A DNA stretch of 6,503 nucleotides. Source: Chloroflexota bacterium. Lineage in GTDB: Bacteria > Chloroflexota > Anaerolineae > Aggregatilineales > Phototrophicaceae. This document shows, piece after piece, positions 1 through 6,233 of the stretch. The position numbers and the translations under genes are program-made. The first letter of the stretch is position 1. Each line of letters begins with the position of its first letter. The notes under the pieces were generated by a model that saw only the letters and a list, made by a program, of their open reading frames with translations, did no database searches and had not been told where the DNA came from. The stretch covers positions 1 through 6,503 of the forward strand of contig QGUR01000263.1 of assembly GCA_003242205.1 (NCBI GenBank), in the 5' to 3' direction.

Positions 1-502
1 GATTATCGTTTCGCAGATGATCCCGTTTCACCTGTTAATCGTGTCGCTGTTCCTGATGATCATTCAGCTAGGGCTGGTAGAGAACTATTTCGGCGCGATC
101 ATTCCGATAGCGGCGTCGCCCATTGGCCTCTTTTTTGTCCGCCAGTACATGTTGTCGATCGATGATGAAATGCTGAACGCGGCGCGGGTCGATGGCGCGA
201 ATGAGTATCAGATTTTCTTCTCGATCGTGCTGCCCAATGCCCGCCCTGCCATCGCCACTTTATTCATCCTGTTCTCGCTTGAGTACTGGAACAATCTGCT
301 CTGGCCGCTCATCGTGTTCCGGCAAGCCGATAACATGCCGCTGGCCGTTGGCATCAACCGCCTGATCAACCAGTACCAGCAGTCGTATGACCTGGTCATG
401 GCGGGATCGACGCTGGCGACGTTGCCGATCATTATCCTTTTCCTGTTCCTGCGCCGTCAGGTCATGGAAGGGATCGCCGCCACGGGCACGGGTATGAAGT
501 AA
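1..502 (+). CDS. Carbohydrate ABC transporter permease, MalG type (C-terminal part, 5' end outside window)
   Basis: Inner-membrane permease subunit of a CUT1-family sugar importer; it would form the channel with a MalF-type partner and dock onto a cytoplasmic ATPase. The reading frame is open to the left edge (first full codon at base 2), so the methionine at 17 is internal, not the start. The remaining 166 or so residues contain hydrophobic segments and the EAA loop that contacts the ATPase (bases about 167-247; E-M-L-N-A-A-R-V-D-G-A, ending in L-P-N-A-R-P). The downstream membrane segments and the short basic C-terminal tail follow, and the gene stops at TAA 500-502. That is roughly the C-terminal 60 percent of a typical 275-300 residue MalG protein. 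It is probably the last gene of its operon, since a strong hairpin follows and the next gene is on the other strand. It is not a copy of the second MalG-type gene at 4347-5255; the two differ throughout. The transported sugar cannot be inferred. Confidence 0.93.
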   Translation, partial: IIVSQMIPFHLLIVSLFLMIIQLGLVENYFGAIIPIAASPIGLFFVRQYMLSIDDEMLNAARVDGANEYQIFFSIVLPNARPAIATLFILFSLEYWNNLLWPLIVFRQADNMPLAVGINRLINQYQQSYDLVMAGSTLATLPIIILFLFLRRQVMEGIAATGTGMK

Positions 503-580
503 ACCCGCCGGGCAGCGCCTCAACCTCACACTTTACCCCGCGCTCCGCAGCTTGAGGCGGTCGCATGGGACGTAACAACA

Positions 581-626
581 TGAAACGTGGTGTGGCGATT
601 CAACGAGGTCGCCACACCACATTTCA
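581..626. terminator. Strong hairpin, probable bidirectional terminator
   Basis: The arms 581-598 and 609-626 are inverted repeats of 18 bases with a single mismatch; the inner 12 base pairs (GTGGTGTGGCGA against TCGCCACACCAC) are perfect, with a 10-base loop at 599-608. It lies 79 bases past the stop of the plus-strand permease and 44 bases past the stop of the minus-strand DUF2726 gene, which is where a shared terminator of convergent genes is expected. The outer A:T pairs give short T-rich ends on either strand, but there is no long U tract, so termination efficiency is uncertain. It could also be a repeated palindromic element; no second copy is seen in this window. Confidence 0.55.
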
Positions 627-669
627 TAAGCATCGCAGTACCGAATGCATGTAAACGCTCCGCAACAAT

Positions 670-1083
670 TCAAGCCTGTTGCGCTTCGTAGGGCAACATG
701 GTTCGGCAACGCGGGAAGTTTGAGCAACCCCAGAATTTGCTCCCGGCATTCGCTCCGCTCTTTGCCGTCCGCAGAACCATCTCGCCGCCACATTTTGGAC
801 ACATCATCGTCACTTGCGCCTGTCGGACGTTATTTGATGGGTTAGCCTGTGCTGGCTTCTCGATTGAGATTTTTTGCACCTGTGCTCTCGTTGTGCCTAA
901 ATGAGGGGCAAGCAGGGCTTCGAGTTCAGCCATCGCATAGGAACGTCTTACGGGAACGTGCAGTAAAGGAAGTTTCGCTGCAGCAAATACGCCATCCACG
1001 AAAGCATCGCGCTCACGACGATCTGGACGTTCATGGCTTTTTGGGTAACAACCAGATAACTCTATGGCCGCCCGCTTGAACAT
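670..1083 (-). CDS. Truncated DUF2726 protein with C-terminal topoisomerase-type C4 zinc finger
   Basis: Function unknown. The encoded protein is 137 residues if it starts at the ATG at 1083, which has an AGGGA ribosome-binding site five bases upstream; an in-frame ATG at 1104 would add seven residues. Residues about 6-62 match the C-terminal half of DUF2726, a domain with a nuclease-like (PDDEXK-like) fold: an I-E-L strand, then K-S-H-E-R-P-D-R-R-E-R-D-A-F and L-P-L-L-H-V-P-V-R-R-S-Y. After a linker, residues 95-126 form a zinc finger with cysteines 95, 98, 120 and 126 (C-P-K-C, then F-W-G-C-S-N-F-P-R-C), as in the C-terminal fingers of topoisomerase I. The usual N-terminal half of DUF2726 is absent. 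The usual acidic pair after I-E-L is replaced by S-G-C-Y-P, so the nuclease-like site, if it is one, should be dead. The frame stays open upstream to 1305, but that stretch is antisense to the methyltransferase and has no DUF2726 similarity. It may be a gene remnant or a small zinc-finger protein that is still expressed. Confidence 0.72.
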   Translation of the reverse strand: MFKRAAIELSGCYPKSHERPDRRERDAFVDGVFAAAKLPLLHVPVRRSYAMAELEALLAPHLGTTRAQVQKISIEKPAQANPSNNVRQAQVTMMCPKCGGEMVLRTAKSGANAGSKFWGCSNFPRCRTMLPYEAQQA

Positions 1084-1103
1084 GACAATCCCTGTCAGGT
1101 TCA
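1077..1103. repeat. Imperfect palindrome between divergent genes
   Basis: Arms 1077-1087 and 1093-1103 pair over 11 bases with one mismatch around a five-base loop (1088-1092). The palindrome overlaps the start codon and ribosome binding site of the minus-strand DUF2726 gene and ends 32 bases before the methyltransferase start. It could be an operator, a structure in the leader RNA, or the end of a small inserted element. Nothing in the sequence decides between these. Confidence 0.45.
1089..1093 (-). promoter_or_regulatory. Ribosome binding site for the DUF2726 remnant
   Basis: AGGGA on the minus strand lies five bases before the ATG at 1083. It supports translation starting at the truncated end of the domain. 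It sits in the loop and right arm of an imperfect palindrome (1077-1103), so it might be hidden in RNA structure. Confidence 0.45.
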
Positions 1104-1124
1104 TGGCTTTACACTGAATGCATT

Positions 1125-1129
1125 TGAGG
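1125..1129 (+). promoter_or_regulatory. Ribosome binding site deciding the methyltransferase start
   Basis: TGAGG lies six bases before the ATG at 1136. This favours 1136 over the in-frame ATG at 1118, which would put the site inside the gene, and over the ATG at 1157, which has only a weak GAGA upstream. Confidence 0.45.
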
Positions 1130-1135
1130 CTGTGT

Positions 1136-1678
1136 ATGGCAAGGGCCGAGAATGGTATGGCGCAGAAAATACCGGAGCGACTGATCTGGGCTGTGGACAC
1201 GCTTGACCTGAAACCGGATGATCGTGTGCTTGAGATCGGATGCGGGCACGGCAATGCGGTAGCACTCGTGTGCGAACGGCTCAACGGCGGCAGAATCACA
1301 GCCATCGACCGCTCTCAGGCCATGATCGACATGGCAATCAGGCGGAATAGCGCGTTCGTAGTTTCAGGCAAGGCAACATTTCATTGCGTAGCGCTCAGGC
1401 AGGCGAGCTTTGACGGAGAAACATTCGACAAAATTTTCGCCGTAAACGTCAACGTGTTCTGGCAGCAGCCCGCCGCAGAACTGGACGTGATCCGAAAAAT
1501 TCTGAAAAACGACGGTTCGCTTTACCTGATCTACGAGCCGCCTTCCGCAGACAAAACGCGCCAGATCGCAGCAAAGCTGCAGGCTAACCTTCAGACAAAC
1601 GGTTTTTGTGTTGAGGCGATACGCTTCAGGGACTCGCAAACTGCGTCCATGGTATGCGCTCACGCCAGGCCGGCATAA
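1136..1678 (+). CDS. Class I SAM-dependent methyltransferase
   Basis: Small soluble methyltransferase, 180 residues from the ATG at 1136 (186 from 1118, 173 from 1157). Motif I, which binds S-adenosylmethionine, is clear at residues 31-39 (V-L-E-I-G-C-G-H-G). The acidic residue that binds the cofactor ribose is D58 in I-T-A-I-D-R-S. A motif II strand follows at about 97-109 (F-D-K-I-F-A-V-N-V-N-V-F-W), then the late strand region at about 118-136 (I-L-K-N-D-G-S-L-Y-L-I-Y-E-P-P). There are no membrane segments and no added substrate domain, so the methyl acceptor, whether small molecule or protein, cannot be named. It is divergent from the DUF2726 remnant with a spacer of about 50 bases, and convergent with the aminotransferase operon. 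It stops at TAA 1676-1678 shortly before a strong hairpin. It looks like a single-gene unit unrelated to the sugar transporters. Confidence 0.9.
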   Translation: MARAENGMAQKIPERLIWAVDTLDLKPDDRVLEIGCGHGNAVALVCERLNGGRITAIDRSQAMIDMAIRRNSAFVVSGKATFHCVALRQASFDGETFDKIFAVNVNVFWQQPAAELDVIRKILKNDGSLYLIYEPPSADKTRQIAAKLQANLQTNGFCVEAIRFRDSQTASMVCAHARPA

Positions 1679-1691
1679 GCGCTGCACGGCG

Positions 1692-1726
1692 AGCAGGGGC
1701 GCAGTCGTAGTGACTGTGCCCCTGCT
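1692..1726. terminator. Hairpin between convergent genes, probable bidirectional terminator
   Basis: A 15-base stem with arms 1692-1706 and 1712-1726 (AGCAGGGGCGCAGTC against GACTGTGCCCCTGCT, one wobble or mismatch) and a five-base loop. It fills the 59-base gap between the methyltransferase stop (1678) and the aminotransferase stop (1738). No long T tract follows on either strand. Position and stem strength suggest that it ends transcription from both sides. Confidence 0.6.
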
Positions 1727-1737
1727 GGCGCTGCGCT

Positions 1738-3015
1738 TTATGTGAGGCCCAGTTCACGCGCCGCGTCGTGGAAAATGGCGATGATGCGGTCGCAGGCTTC
1801 TTCGGTGAGCGCGGGCGCAACTGTGATGAGGTTGCTGCGCTCGATCAGGTCATCCATCTGCGGCAGCGTGCCTTTATCGTAGGAAATCTCGCGGGCAAAC
1901 TCGTTCAACGGGTCGGACCACGGACGCCCTGCCGAATTGACGCCGCGTTTCTTCACCAGCGCGACGTTGTTGTAGTAGATATGCAGGCCCCAGTCGGTCA
2001 TACAGATGTTGCCGATGCCCTTCGGCCCCGGTCGCACGCCTGCCGCCCGCGTCCGCTCCACGATCTGACGGCATACCTCCGCGCTTGGCCAGGTCATAAT
2101 TACGAACGGACCACTGTCGCCATCCGGGTCGATACGGCGTCGCGGCGTTGCTCCGGGGATTTGCGAGATGCCGTCATAAAGCTGGCGGTTGCGGGCGCGC
2201 ATGTTAGCGGTAATCTGATCCAGTTTTTGCGCCTGTGTATACACCAGCGCGGCGGCTATCTCACTCATGCGAATGCCGAAGCCCCAACCCTGCACCGGGC
2301 CTTCGGGATCGAGCCGCCCGGCGGCGTTGCGCGCATAGCCGAGATCGTGATAGGCATAAAGCCGGTCGTAGAGCGTGTCGTCATCGCAGACGACCATGCC
2401 GCCCTCGCCCGATGTCATGTTCTTGTTGTACTGAAAGCTGAAAATCGCCATATCGCCAAAGCTGCCAAGCGGCTTGCCGCCAAACGTCGCCCCGTTGGCC
2501 TGTGCCACATCCTCGATCAGCGTGACGTTATGACGGCGGCATATCTCAACGATCCGGCCAACATCGCCGCAAGCGCCGCTCATGTGAACGAGCAGCACGG
2601 TTTTTGTGCGTGCGTTGATCTTGCGTTCGAGGTCCGCCGGGTCCATCGTGAACGTAGCGTCGATGTCGACCAGACGTGGAATCGCACCGGCCCGCACTAC
2701 CGCCGAGATGCAGGCAACCCACAGATAACCGGGCAGCAGCACCTCGTCGCCGGGGCCGACGTCTGCGGCAGCCATCGCGGCAGAGAGCGCTCCGGTCCCG
2801 CTGTTCACCAGCAACGCATGTTTGCGGCCCAACCGCTGGCGAAACAGGTCTTCCGCGCGGTCGGCATAATGCTGGAGGTCATGACCATAGAAGCGGAACG
2901 GGCTGCGCGCCAGCAGCACCTTGTTGACCGCCTCGACCTCCTCTTCGCCGATGAAATAGCTTCCCGGCCATTCGTAAGGAAGCAGGGCTTCTTCATGGGT
3001 GGTTTCGATGCTCAT
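1738..3015 (-). CDS. DegT/DnrJ/EryC1/StrS family PLP-dependent aminotransferase
   Basis: Fold-type I aminotransferase of the sugar/cyclitol aminotransferase family, 425 residues. These enzymes move an amino group between an amino acid and a keto-sugar or keto-cyclitol. Family marks in order: N-S-G-T-G-A at about 71-76, which holds the cofactor phosphate; G-P-G-D-E-V-L-L-P at 87-95; E-D-V-A-Q-A-N-G-A at 168-176, with D169 placed to contact the pyridine nitrogen; and F-S-F-Q-Y-N-K-N-M with K198 as the expected Schiff-base lysine, followed by S-G-E-G-G. So the active site looks intact. The ATG at 3015 has a good ribosome binding site (AGAAGGGA, 3023-3030). It is the last gene of the operon, 29 bases after the ceramidase-like gene. 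It is somewhat longer than the usual 360-400 residues, with the extra length mostly in the C-terminal domain. Context with an importer and a putative deacylase suggests catabolic transamination, but a biosynthetic role, as in antibiotic-type aminocyclitol pathways, cannot be excluded. Confidence 0.93.
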   Translation of the reverse strand: MSIETTHEEALLPYEWPGSYFIGEEEVEAVNKVLLARSPFRFYGHDLQHYADRAEDLFRQRLGRKHALLVNSGTGALSAAMAAADVGPGDEVLLPGYLWVACISAVVRAGAIPRLVDIDATFTMDPADLERKINARTKTVLLVHMSGACGDVGRIVEICRRHNVTLIEDVAQANGATFGGKPLGSFGDMAIFSFQYNKNMTSGEGGMVVCDDDTLYDRLYAYHDLGYARNAAGRLDPEGPVQGWGFGIRMSEIAAALVYTQAQKLDQITANMRARNRQLYDGISQIPGATPRRRIDPDGDSGPFVIMTWPSAEVCRQIVERTRAAGVRPGPKGIGNICMTDWGLHIYYNNVALVKKRGVNSAGRPWSDPLNEFAREISYDKGTLPQMDDLIERSNLITVAPALTEEACDRIIAIFHDAARELGLT

Positions 3016-3044
3016 CGTGAAATCCCTTCTGGTGAGGGTACAGC

Positions 3045-4340
3045 TTAATGCAGCAGCGTCGCAGCGGCGCTCACCAGTCGCTCGGCCACGACGCTCACAT
3101 ACGGTGGGGTGTCATAAACGGCGGCGGCCAGTTTCGCCGTATAGCCGCCTTTTACAAACTCCTCGCGGGGAGGCAAATAGCCATAGAGGCCATTGGCATA
3201 GCAGACAGGCAGCGTGTGCGCGTAGCGCGATTGCCGCCGTATCGCCATGCCCTGCTCCGTATAGACCTCTGCCGGAATGCCCAGCAAAGCCAGTTGGTCG
3301 CCGAACAAAAACGCCTGCAGCTCTGCTTCATAGTAATCGGGTTGCTTCCCTTCCAGCACCCGCCGTTCCAGAGCGCGGTAGTAGCGCAGCCAGAAGCGCG
3401 GCATCTTCACTTCACCAGAAGGCGCTTTGAATTCCTCCGTATGCCTGCCCAACGTTCGCGCCTCAAGCTGGTACACCGCAATGCGTTCGCGGATTTCGTC
3501 CAGCCCCGGCACGGCCAGATCGAGCCGAAGCTTGCTGCGCCGCGTTTCAATCGTCGGATTTTCAACCACCGTCGCCTGCTCAAGCGCCAGCAGCGCCGCC
3601 CGGCCCAGACCTTCGCCCGCGCGCCGAACGTCGTCGAATGTCGCCTGTCCCCATACTTCACGGTTCGACGCCGGATCGATGTCGCCGCACGCGCCGTTGG
3701 CAAACAGGATAACCGCATCAGGATAGTGGGTTTTGAGGAACACGCGCAGCGCGCCGGGATAATCCGCCGAAATCACCGTCTTCGGCCCGAGCATAACCGG
3801 GTGGCAGGCATAATGCGTCAGGATCGCCAGCGGGCCACCCGTATCCGCGACAAGCTGTACCACTTCGACAGTCGGATCGACAAGCTCGCTGCCGGTTCGA
3901 TTCCAGGCGAGATCGGGATACTGTTCCCGGCCAACGCGCAGCACTACCTGCTGCAGCTTGCCCGCGGCGGCACCCACCGCGCCTGCAAGAATCCGTGCCA
4001 GCATCCGCACGTAGGCCCTGTCCGGCGCCCCCCAATCACGGAACGCCTGTGCCGTCGGCGCGGTGTGGCTGTGGCTGCACGACAGCATGATTGCTTCGGG
4101 TTTGATCCCGGCGCGTTTGTAGACCGCCTGCCGCACCTGTGCGACCAGCTCCGGCGACAGCGCAATGACGTCGCACGTCACCAATGCGATCCGGGTCTGG
4201 CCATCGTCCAGCACCAGCGCCTGCGCCGCAAGCTGGTCATGCACGTCGGTTGAATAGCGTTTCAGGCGCGGCCCATAGCCTGCCAACTCGACGCCAACCG
4301 GCGGCGTGATACAGACCTCAGATACACCAGCTTGCAGCAT
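3045..4340 (-). CDS. Neutral/alkaline ceramidase-like hydrolase (compact, cytoplasmic form)
   Basis: Protein of 431 residues resembling the N-terminal catalytic domain of neutral/alkaline non-lysosomal ceramidases, zinc amidases that cleave N-acyl bonds. It opens with the family's typical strand (A-G-V-S-E-V-C-I-T-P-P-V-G, then L-A-G-Y-G). Likely metal ligands and active-site residues are H90 and H92 in S-C-S-H-S-H-T-A-P, H176 and H180 in H-Y-A-C-H-P, the G-A-C-G-D-I-D-P loop at 217-223, and E358 and Y360 in G-I-P-A-E-V-Y. These roles are inferred from the family, not tested. There is no signal peptide and no C-terminal immunoglobulin-like domain, and it is far shorter than the roughly 650-700 residues of secreted ceramidases, so it is probably cytoplasmic and acts on an imported compound. 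The ATG at 4340 is six bases past the MalG-type gene, with GAAGGG about ten bases upstream. Ceramide itself is an unlikely substrate in this setting. Confidence 0.88.
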   Translation of the reverse strand: MLQAGVSEVCITPPVGVELAGYGPRLKRYSTDVHDQLAAQALVLDDGQTRIALVTCDVIALSPELVAQVRQAVYKRAGIKPEAIMLSCSHSHTAPTAQAFRDWGAPDRAYVRMLARILAGAVGAAAGKLQQVVLRVGREQYPDLAWNRTGSELVDPTVEVVQLVADTGGPLAILTHYACHPVMLGPKTVISADYPGALRVFLKTHYPDAVILFANGACGDIDPASNREVWGQATFDDVRRAGEGLGRAALLALEQATVVENPTIETRRSKLRLDLAVPGLDEIRERIAVYQLEARTLGRHTEEFKAPSGEVKMPRFWLRYYRALERRVLEGKQPDYYEAELQAFLFGDQLALLGIPAEVYTEQGMAIRRQSRYAHTLPVCYANGLYGYLPPREEFVKGGYTAKLAAAVYDTPPYVSVVAERLVSAAATLLH

Positions 4341-4346
4341 GGTTGG

Positions 4347-5255
4347 TCAGCCCTTCAGGCCGGACATCACAAGCCCCTGAACAAAATAGCGCTGGAAGAA
4401 AACAAACAGCAGCGCCACCGGCAGCGTCGCCAGCGTCGAAACCGCCATCGCCACGGCCCAGCGCGGCTGATCGCTGTGCGGCTGCGTGAAGACCGTCATA
4501 CCAACGGGAATGGTCGCAAGGTCCTGGCTGCGCGTGACAATCAGAGGCCAGAGAAAGTTATTCCAGCTAAACAAGAAGATGATAACGGCCAGACTGGCCG
4601 AGGCGGGAGCCAGCAGCGGAAATACAATGCGCCGGAAAATAAGGAATTCACCCGCCCCATCAATCCGCGCCGCGTCGAGCAGTTCATCGGGAATGCCATA
4701 AGCGAACTGGCGCATCATGAAGATACCGAAAGCGTTCATGATGCCCGGAATAATCAGGCCGGCGTAACTATCCACCCAGCCGAAGGAATGCACCTGAATA
4801 AACAGCGGCACGACCAGAATCTGAAATGGCACCGCGATCATGCTCATGATGAAAGCGAATAACAGGCGGCGGCCACGAAAGCGAAACTTGGCGAAGCCAT
4901 AGCCTGCAAGCGCCGAGAAAAAGACCGTCACGATCACGTCAACAGTGGCCATGAACGCGCTATTGAAGAAGAACCGGGCGAGCGGAACGACCTCAAAAGC
5001 ACGCTGGTAATTCAGCAAGCCCTGAAATTCATACGGATACCAGTGTACCGGCGTCGCCAGCACTTCAGTCTCGGCTTTGAAACTGCTGCTGACCATGAAG
5101 TAGATCGGAAAAGCGAACGTTATGGCGATCAGCAGGGCGACCAGAAACCAGAGAAAGCCCGGAAGCCGCTTACGTAAAAGAAGGCCGGGCTGCACACCTG
5201 CTTTGGCCACGCTTGCGTCAAACTTTGAAAGAGCCACCTGTGTGCGTTCAGTCAT
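4347..5255 (-). CDS. Carbohydrate ABC transporter permease, MalG type
   Basis: Complete inner-membrane permease of 302 residues, normal for the family. It has a cytoplasmic N-terminal stretch of about 33 residues, a first membrane helix at about 34-55, a periplasmic loop with the family's F-K-A-E-T-E-V motif near 59-65, and then further helices. The EAA loop at about 191-219 (E-L-L-D-A-A-R-I-D-G-A, ending F-P-L-L-A-P) should dock on the ATPase. The C-terminus has F-F-Q-R-Y-F-V-Q-G-L, typical of MalG proteins, which insert this tail into the ATPase dimer. The ATG at 5255 is 12 bases after the MalF-type stop; a weak GGGA site overlaps the end of that gene, suggesting translational coupling. It pairs with the permease at 5268-6182. 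The substrate is unknown. Confidence 0.95.
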   Translation of the reverse strand: MTERTQVALSKFDASVAKAGVQPGLLLRKRLPGFLWFLVALLIAITFAFPIYFMVSSSFKAETEVLATPVHWYPYEFQGLLNYQRAFEVVPLARFFFNSAFMATVDVIVTVFFSALAGYGFAKFRFRGRRLLFAFIMSMIAVPFQILVVPLFIQVHSFGWVDSYAGLIIPGIMNAFGIFMMRQFAYGIPDELLDAARIDGAGEFLIFRRIVFPLLAPASASLAVIIFLFSWNNFLWPLIVTRSQDLATIPVGMTVFTQPHSDQPRWAVAMAVSTLATLPVALLFVFFQRYFVQGLVMSGLKG

Positions 5256-5267
5256 GAGCGCATCCCA

Positions 5268-6182
5268 TCAGTTGAGCGAATACTGTTCGCCACGGCTGAA
5301 CAGCAACTGAAATCCCGTTACGAGCATGATAATGGCAAACAGAATCACGGAAACGGCAGCCGCATCACCCATGCGATAGTACTGAAAACCATATTTCCAG
5401 ATCAGCAATCCCATCGTTGTGTTGACGTCGATAGGGCCGCCACGCCCCGGCGAAATCGTGTACTGGAGCGTGAACGCCTGAAAGGCATTGATGGTCGAAA
5501 TCGTGGCGACAAAGACCGCCGTCGGGCGCAGAAGTGGCAGCTCAATACGCAGGAATGACTGCAATGGGTTCGCGCCATCCACACGCGCCGCGTCACGCAG
5601 TTCTTCCGGAATCCCGGTCAACCCCGCCAGCCAGATCAGCATGTAGAAGGGGATGATCGACCAGTCATTGATGAGAATCATCGAGATTGGCGATAGCACC
5701 GGGTCGTTAAGCCAGTTGATTTCTCCCAATCCGGTGAACGGTCGAAGCAGCGTGGTCAAAACCCCGCTCGGATGCAGCAGAATGCGCCACACAACGGCGA
5801 CCACCACGAGCGACGGCAGCACCGGCGTGAAAAACAACAGCTTAAGCACCTCGCGGCCCCGGAACTTCTGGAAGAAAACGACCGCCGCCAGCAGCGAAAT
5901 AATCCAAACCGGCACGGTGCTGCCAAGGACAAACTGCAATGTCACGCCGATCGACTTGATGAACAGCCGGTCCTTCAGCAAATCCTGATAGTTTTGCAGC
6001 CCAACCCATTGTGGCGGGCGTAGCAGCGTGAAATCGGTCAGGCTGTAATAGAAGCCGCTGAGAATGGGATACAGAAAGAAAATGACGAAGAAGAGCACGC
6101 TCGGCAACACGAAATAGAATCCCCAGCGCTGCCGGCGCGCGATAAACGATTGGGATACGTTGCTCATACGCAGGGATGCCAA
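5268..6182 (-). CDS. Sugar ABC transporter permease, MalF type (probable TTG start)
   Basis: Complete inner-membrane permease of 304 residues. The first helix lies at about 22-44 (L-P-S-V-L-F-F-V-I-F-F-L-Y-P). It is followed by the family's F-T-L-L-R-P-P-Q-W-V-G-L-Q-N-Y segment, further helices at about 77-104, 113-135 and 164-188, the EAA loop at 193-220 (E-E-L-R-D-A-A-R-V-D-G-A, ending L-P-L-L-R-P), and a last helix at about 272-295. The start is chosen as TTG at 6182 because a strong GAGGGAA site lies six bases before it; the first ATG, at 6167, would sit 21 bases from that site and has none of its own. Starting at 6167 would give 299 residues and lose nothing conserved. It follows the solute-binding protein gene after 79 bases that hold a terminator-like hairpin, so the permeases are probably made at lower levels than the binding protein. 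Confidence 0.94.
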   Translation of the reverse strand: MASLRMSNVSQSFIARRQRWGFYFVLPSVLFFVIFFLYPILSGFYYSLTDFTLLRPPQWVGLQNYQDLLKDRLFIKSIGVTLQFVLGSTVPVWIISLLAAVVFFQKFRGREVLKLLFFTPVLPSLVVVAVVWRILLHPSGVLTTLLRPFTGLGEINWLNDPVLSPISMILINDWSIIPFYMLIWLAGLTGIPEELRDAARVDGANPLQSFLRIELPLLRPTAVFVATISTINAFQAFTLQYTISPGRGGPIDVNTTMGLLIWKYGFQYYRMGDAAAVSVILFAIIMLVTGFQLLFSRGEQYSLN

Positions 6183-6188
6183 AAAGAA

Positions 6189-6195
6189 TTCCCTC
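6189..6195 (-). promoter_or_regulatory. Ribosome binding site for the MalF-type permease
   Basis: GAGGGAA on the minus strand, six bases before the TTG at 6182. Its strength and spacing decide for the TTG over the ATG 15 bases further in. Confidence 0.6.
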
Positions 6196-6213
6196 GACTC
6201 TCGGATGACGGGC

Positions 6214-6233
6214 TAATAAAAGGTAATAAAAGG
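6214..6233. repeat. Tandem duplication of a 10-bp unit
   Basis: TAATAAAAGG occurs twice back to back (6214-6223 and 6224-6233). Read on the minus strand this gives two T-rich tracts directly after the hairpin at 6233-6254, so the duplication lengthens the U-rich tail of the terminator. Confidence 0.75.

Larger units (their letters stand above)
1029..1110. repeat. 12-bp direct repeat pair, copies 70 bp apart
   Basis: The sequence GTTCATGGCTTT occurs at 1029-1040 and again at 1099-1110. The first copy encodes (on the minus strand) the K-S-H-E residues at which clear DUF2726 similarity begins; the second lies in the spacer between the divergent genes. The 58 bases between them contain most of an imperfect palindrome. 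The arrangement fits a rearrangement or small insertion at this spot, but 12 bp is short and chance is not excluded. Confidence 0.6.

Noticed and set aside
516..559. 8-bp inverted repeat (CGCCTCAA and TTGAGGCG) after the left permease
   Set aside because: The loop is 28 bases and the stem short. The much stronger hairpin at 581-626 is the better terminator candidate.
1041..1110. Possible integron attC site, suggested by the TAAC and palindromic sequences
   Set aside because: The paired core sites expected of attC (GTTRRRY and its partner) are not present in the right arrangement, and there is no integrase or cassette series.
1108..1136. Promoter for the methyltransferase using TTTACA at 1108-1113 as a -35 box
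   Set aside because: The matching -10 position falls at the start codon and does not resemble TATAAT. Using TACACT at 1110-1115 as -10 leaves no -35 box at the right distance.
1084..1305. Upstream extension of the DUF2726 frame to 211 residues
   Set aside because: Most of it runs antisense to the conserved methyltransferase motif I region and has no similarity to DUF2726, and a good ribosome binding site supports a start at 1083.
1768..3048. Long open frame on the plus strand across the aminotransferase gene
   Set aside because: It is antisense to a complete aminotransferase with intact motifs. Its translation is rich in Arg, His and Ala with no recognisable domain, a usual result of G+C-rich codon use on the other strand.
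3048..4253. Long open frame on the plus strand across the ceramidase-like gene
   Set aside because: It is antisense to a well-supported gene and shows no domain and no ribosome binding site; it is a codon-bias shadow.
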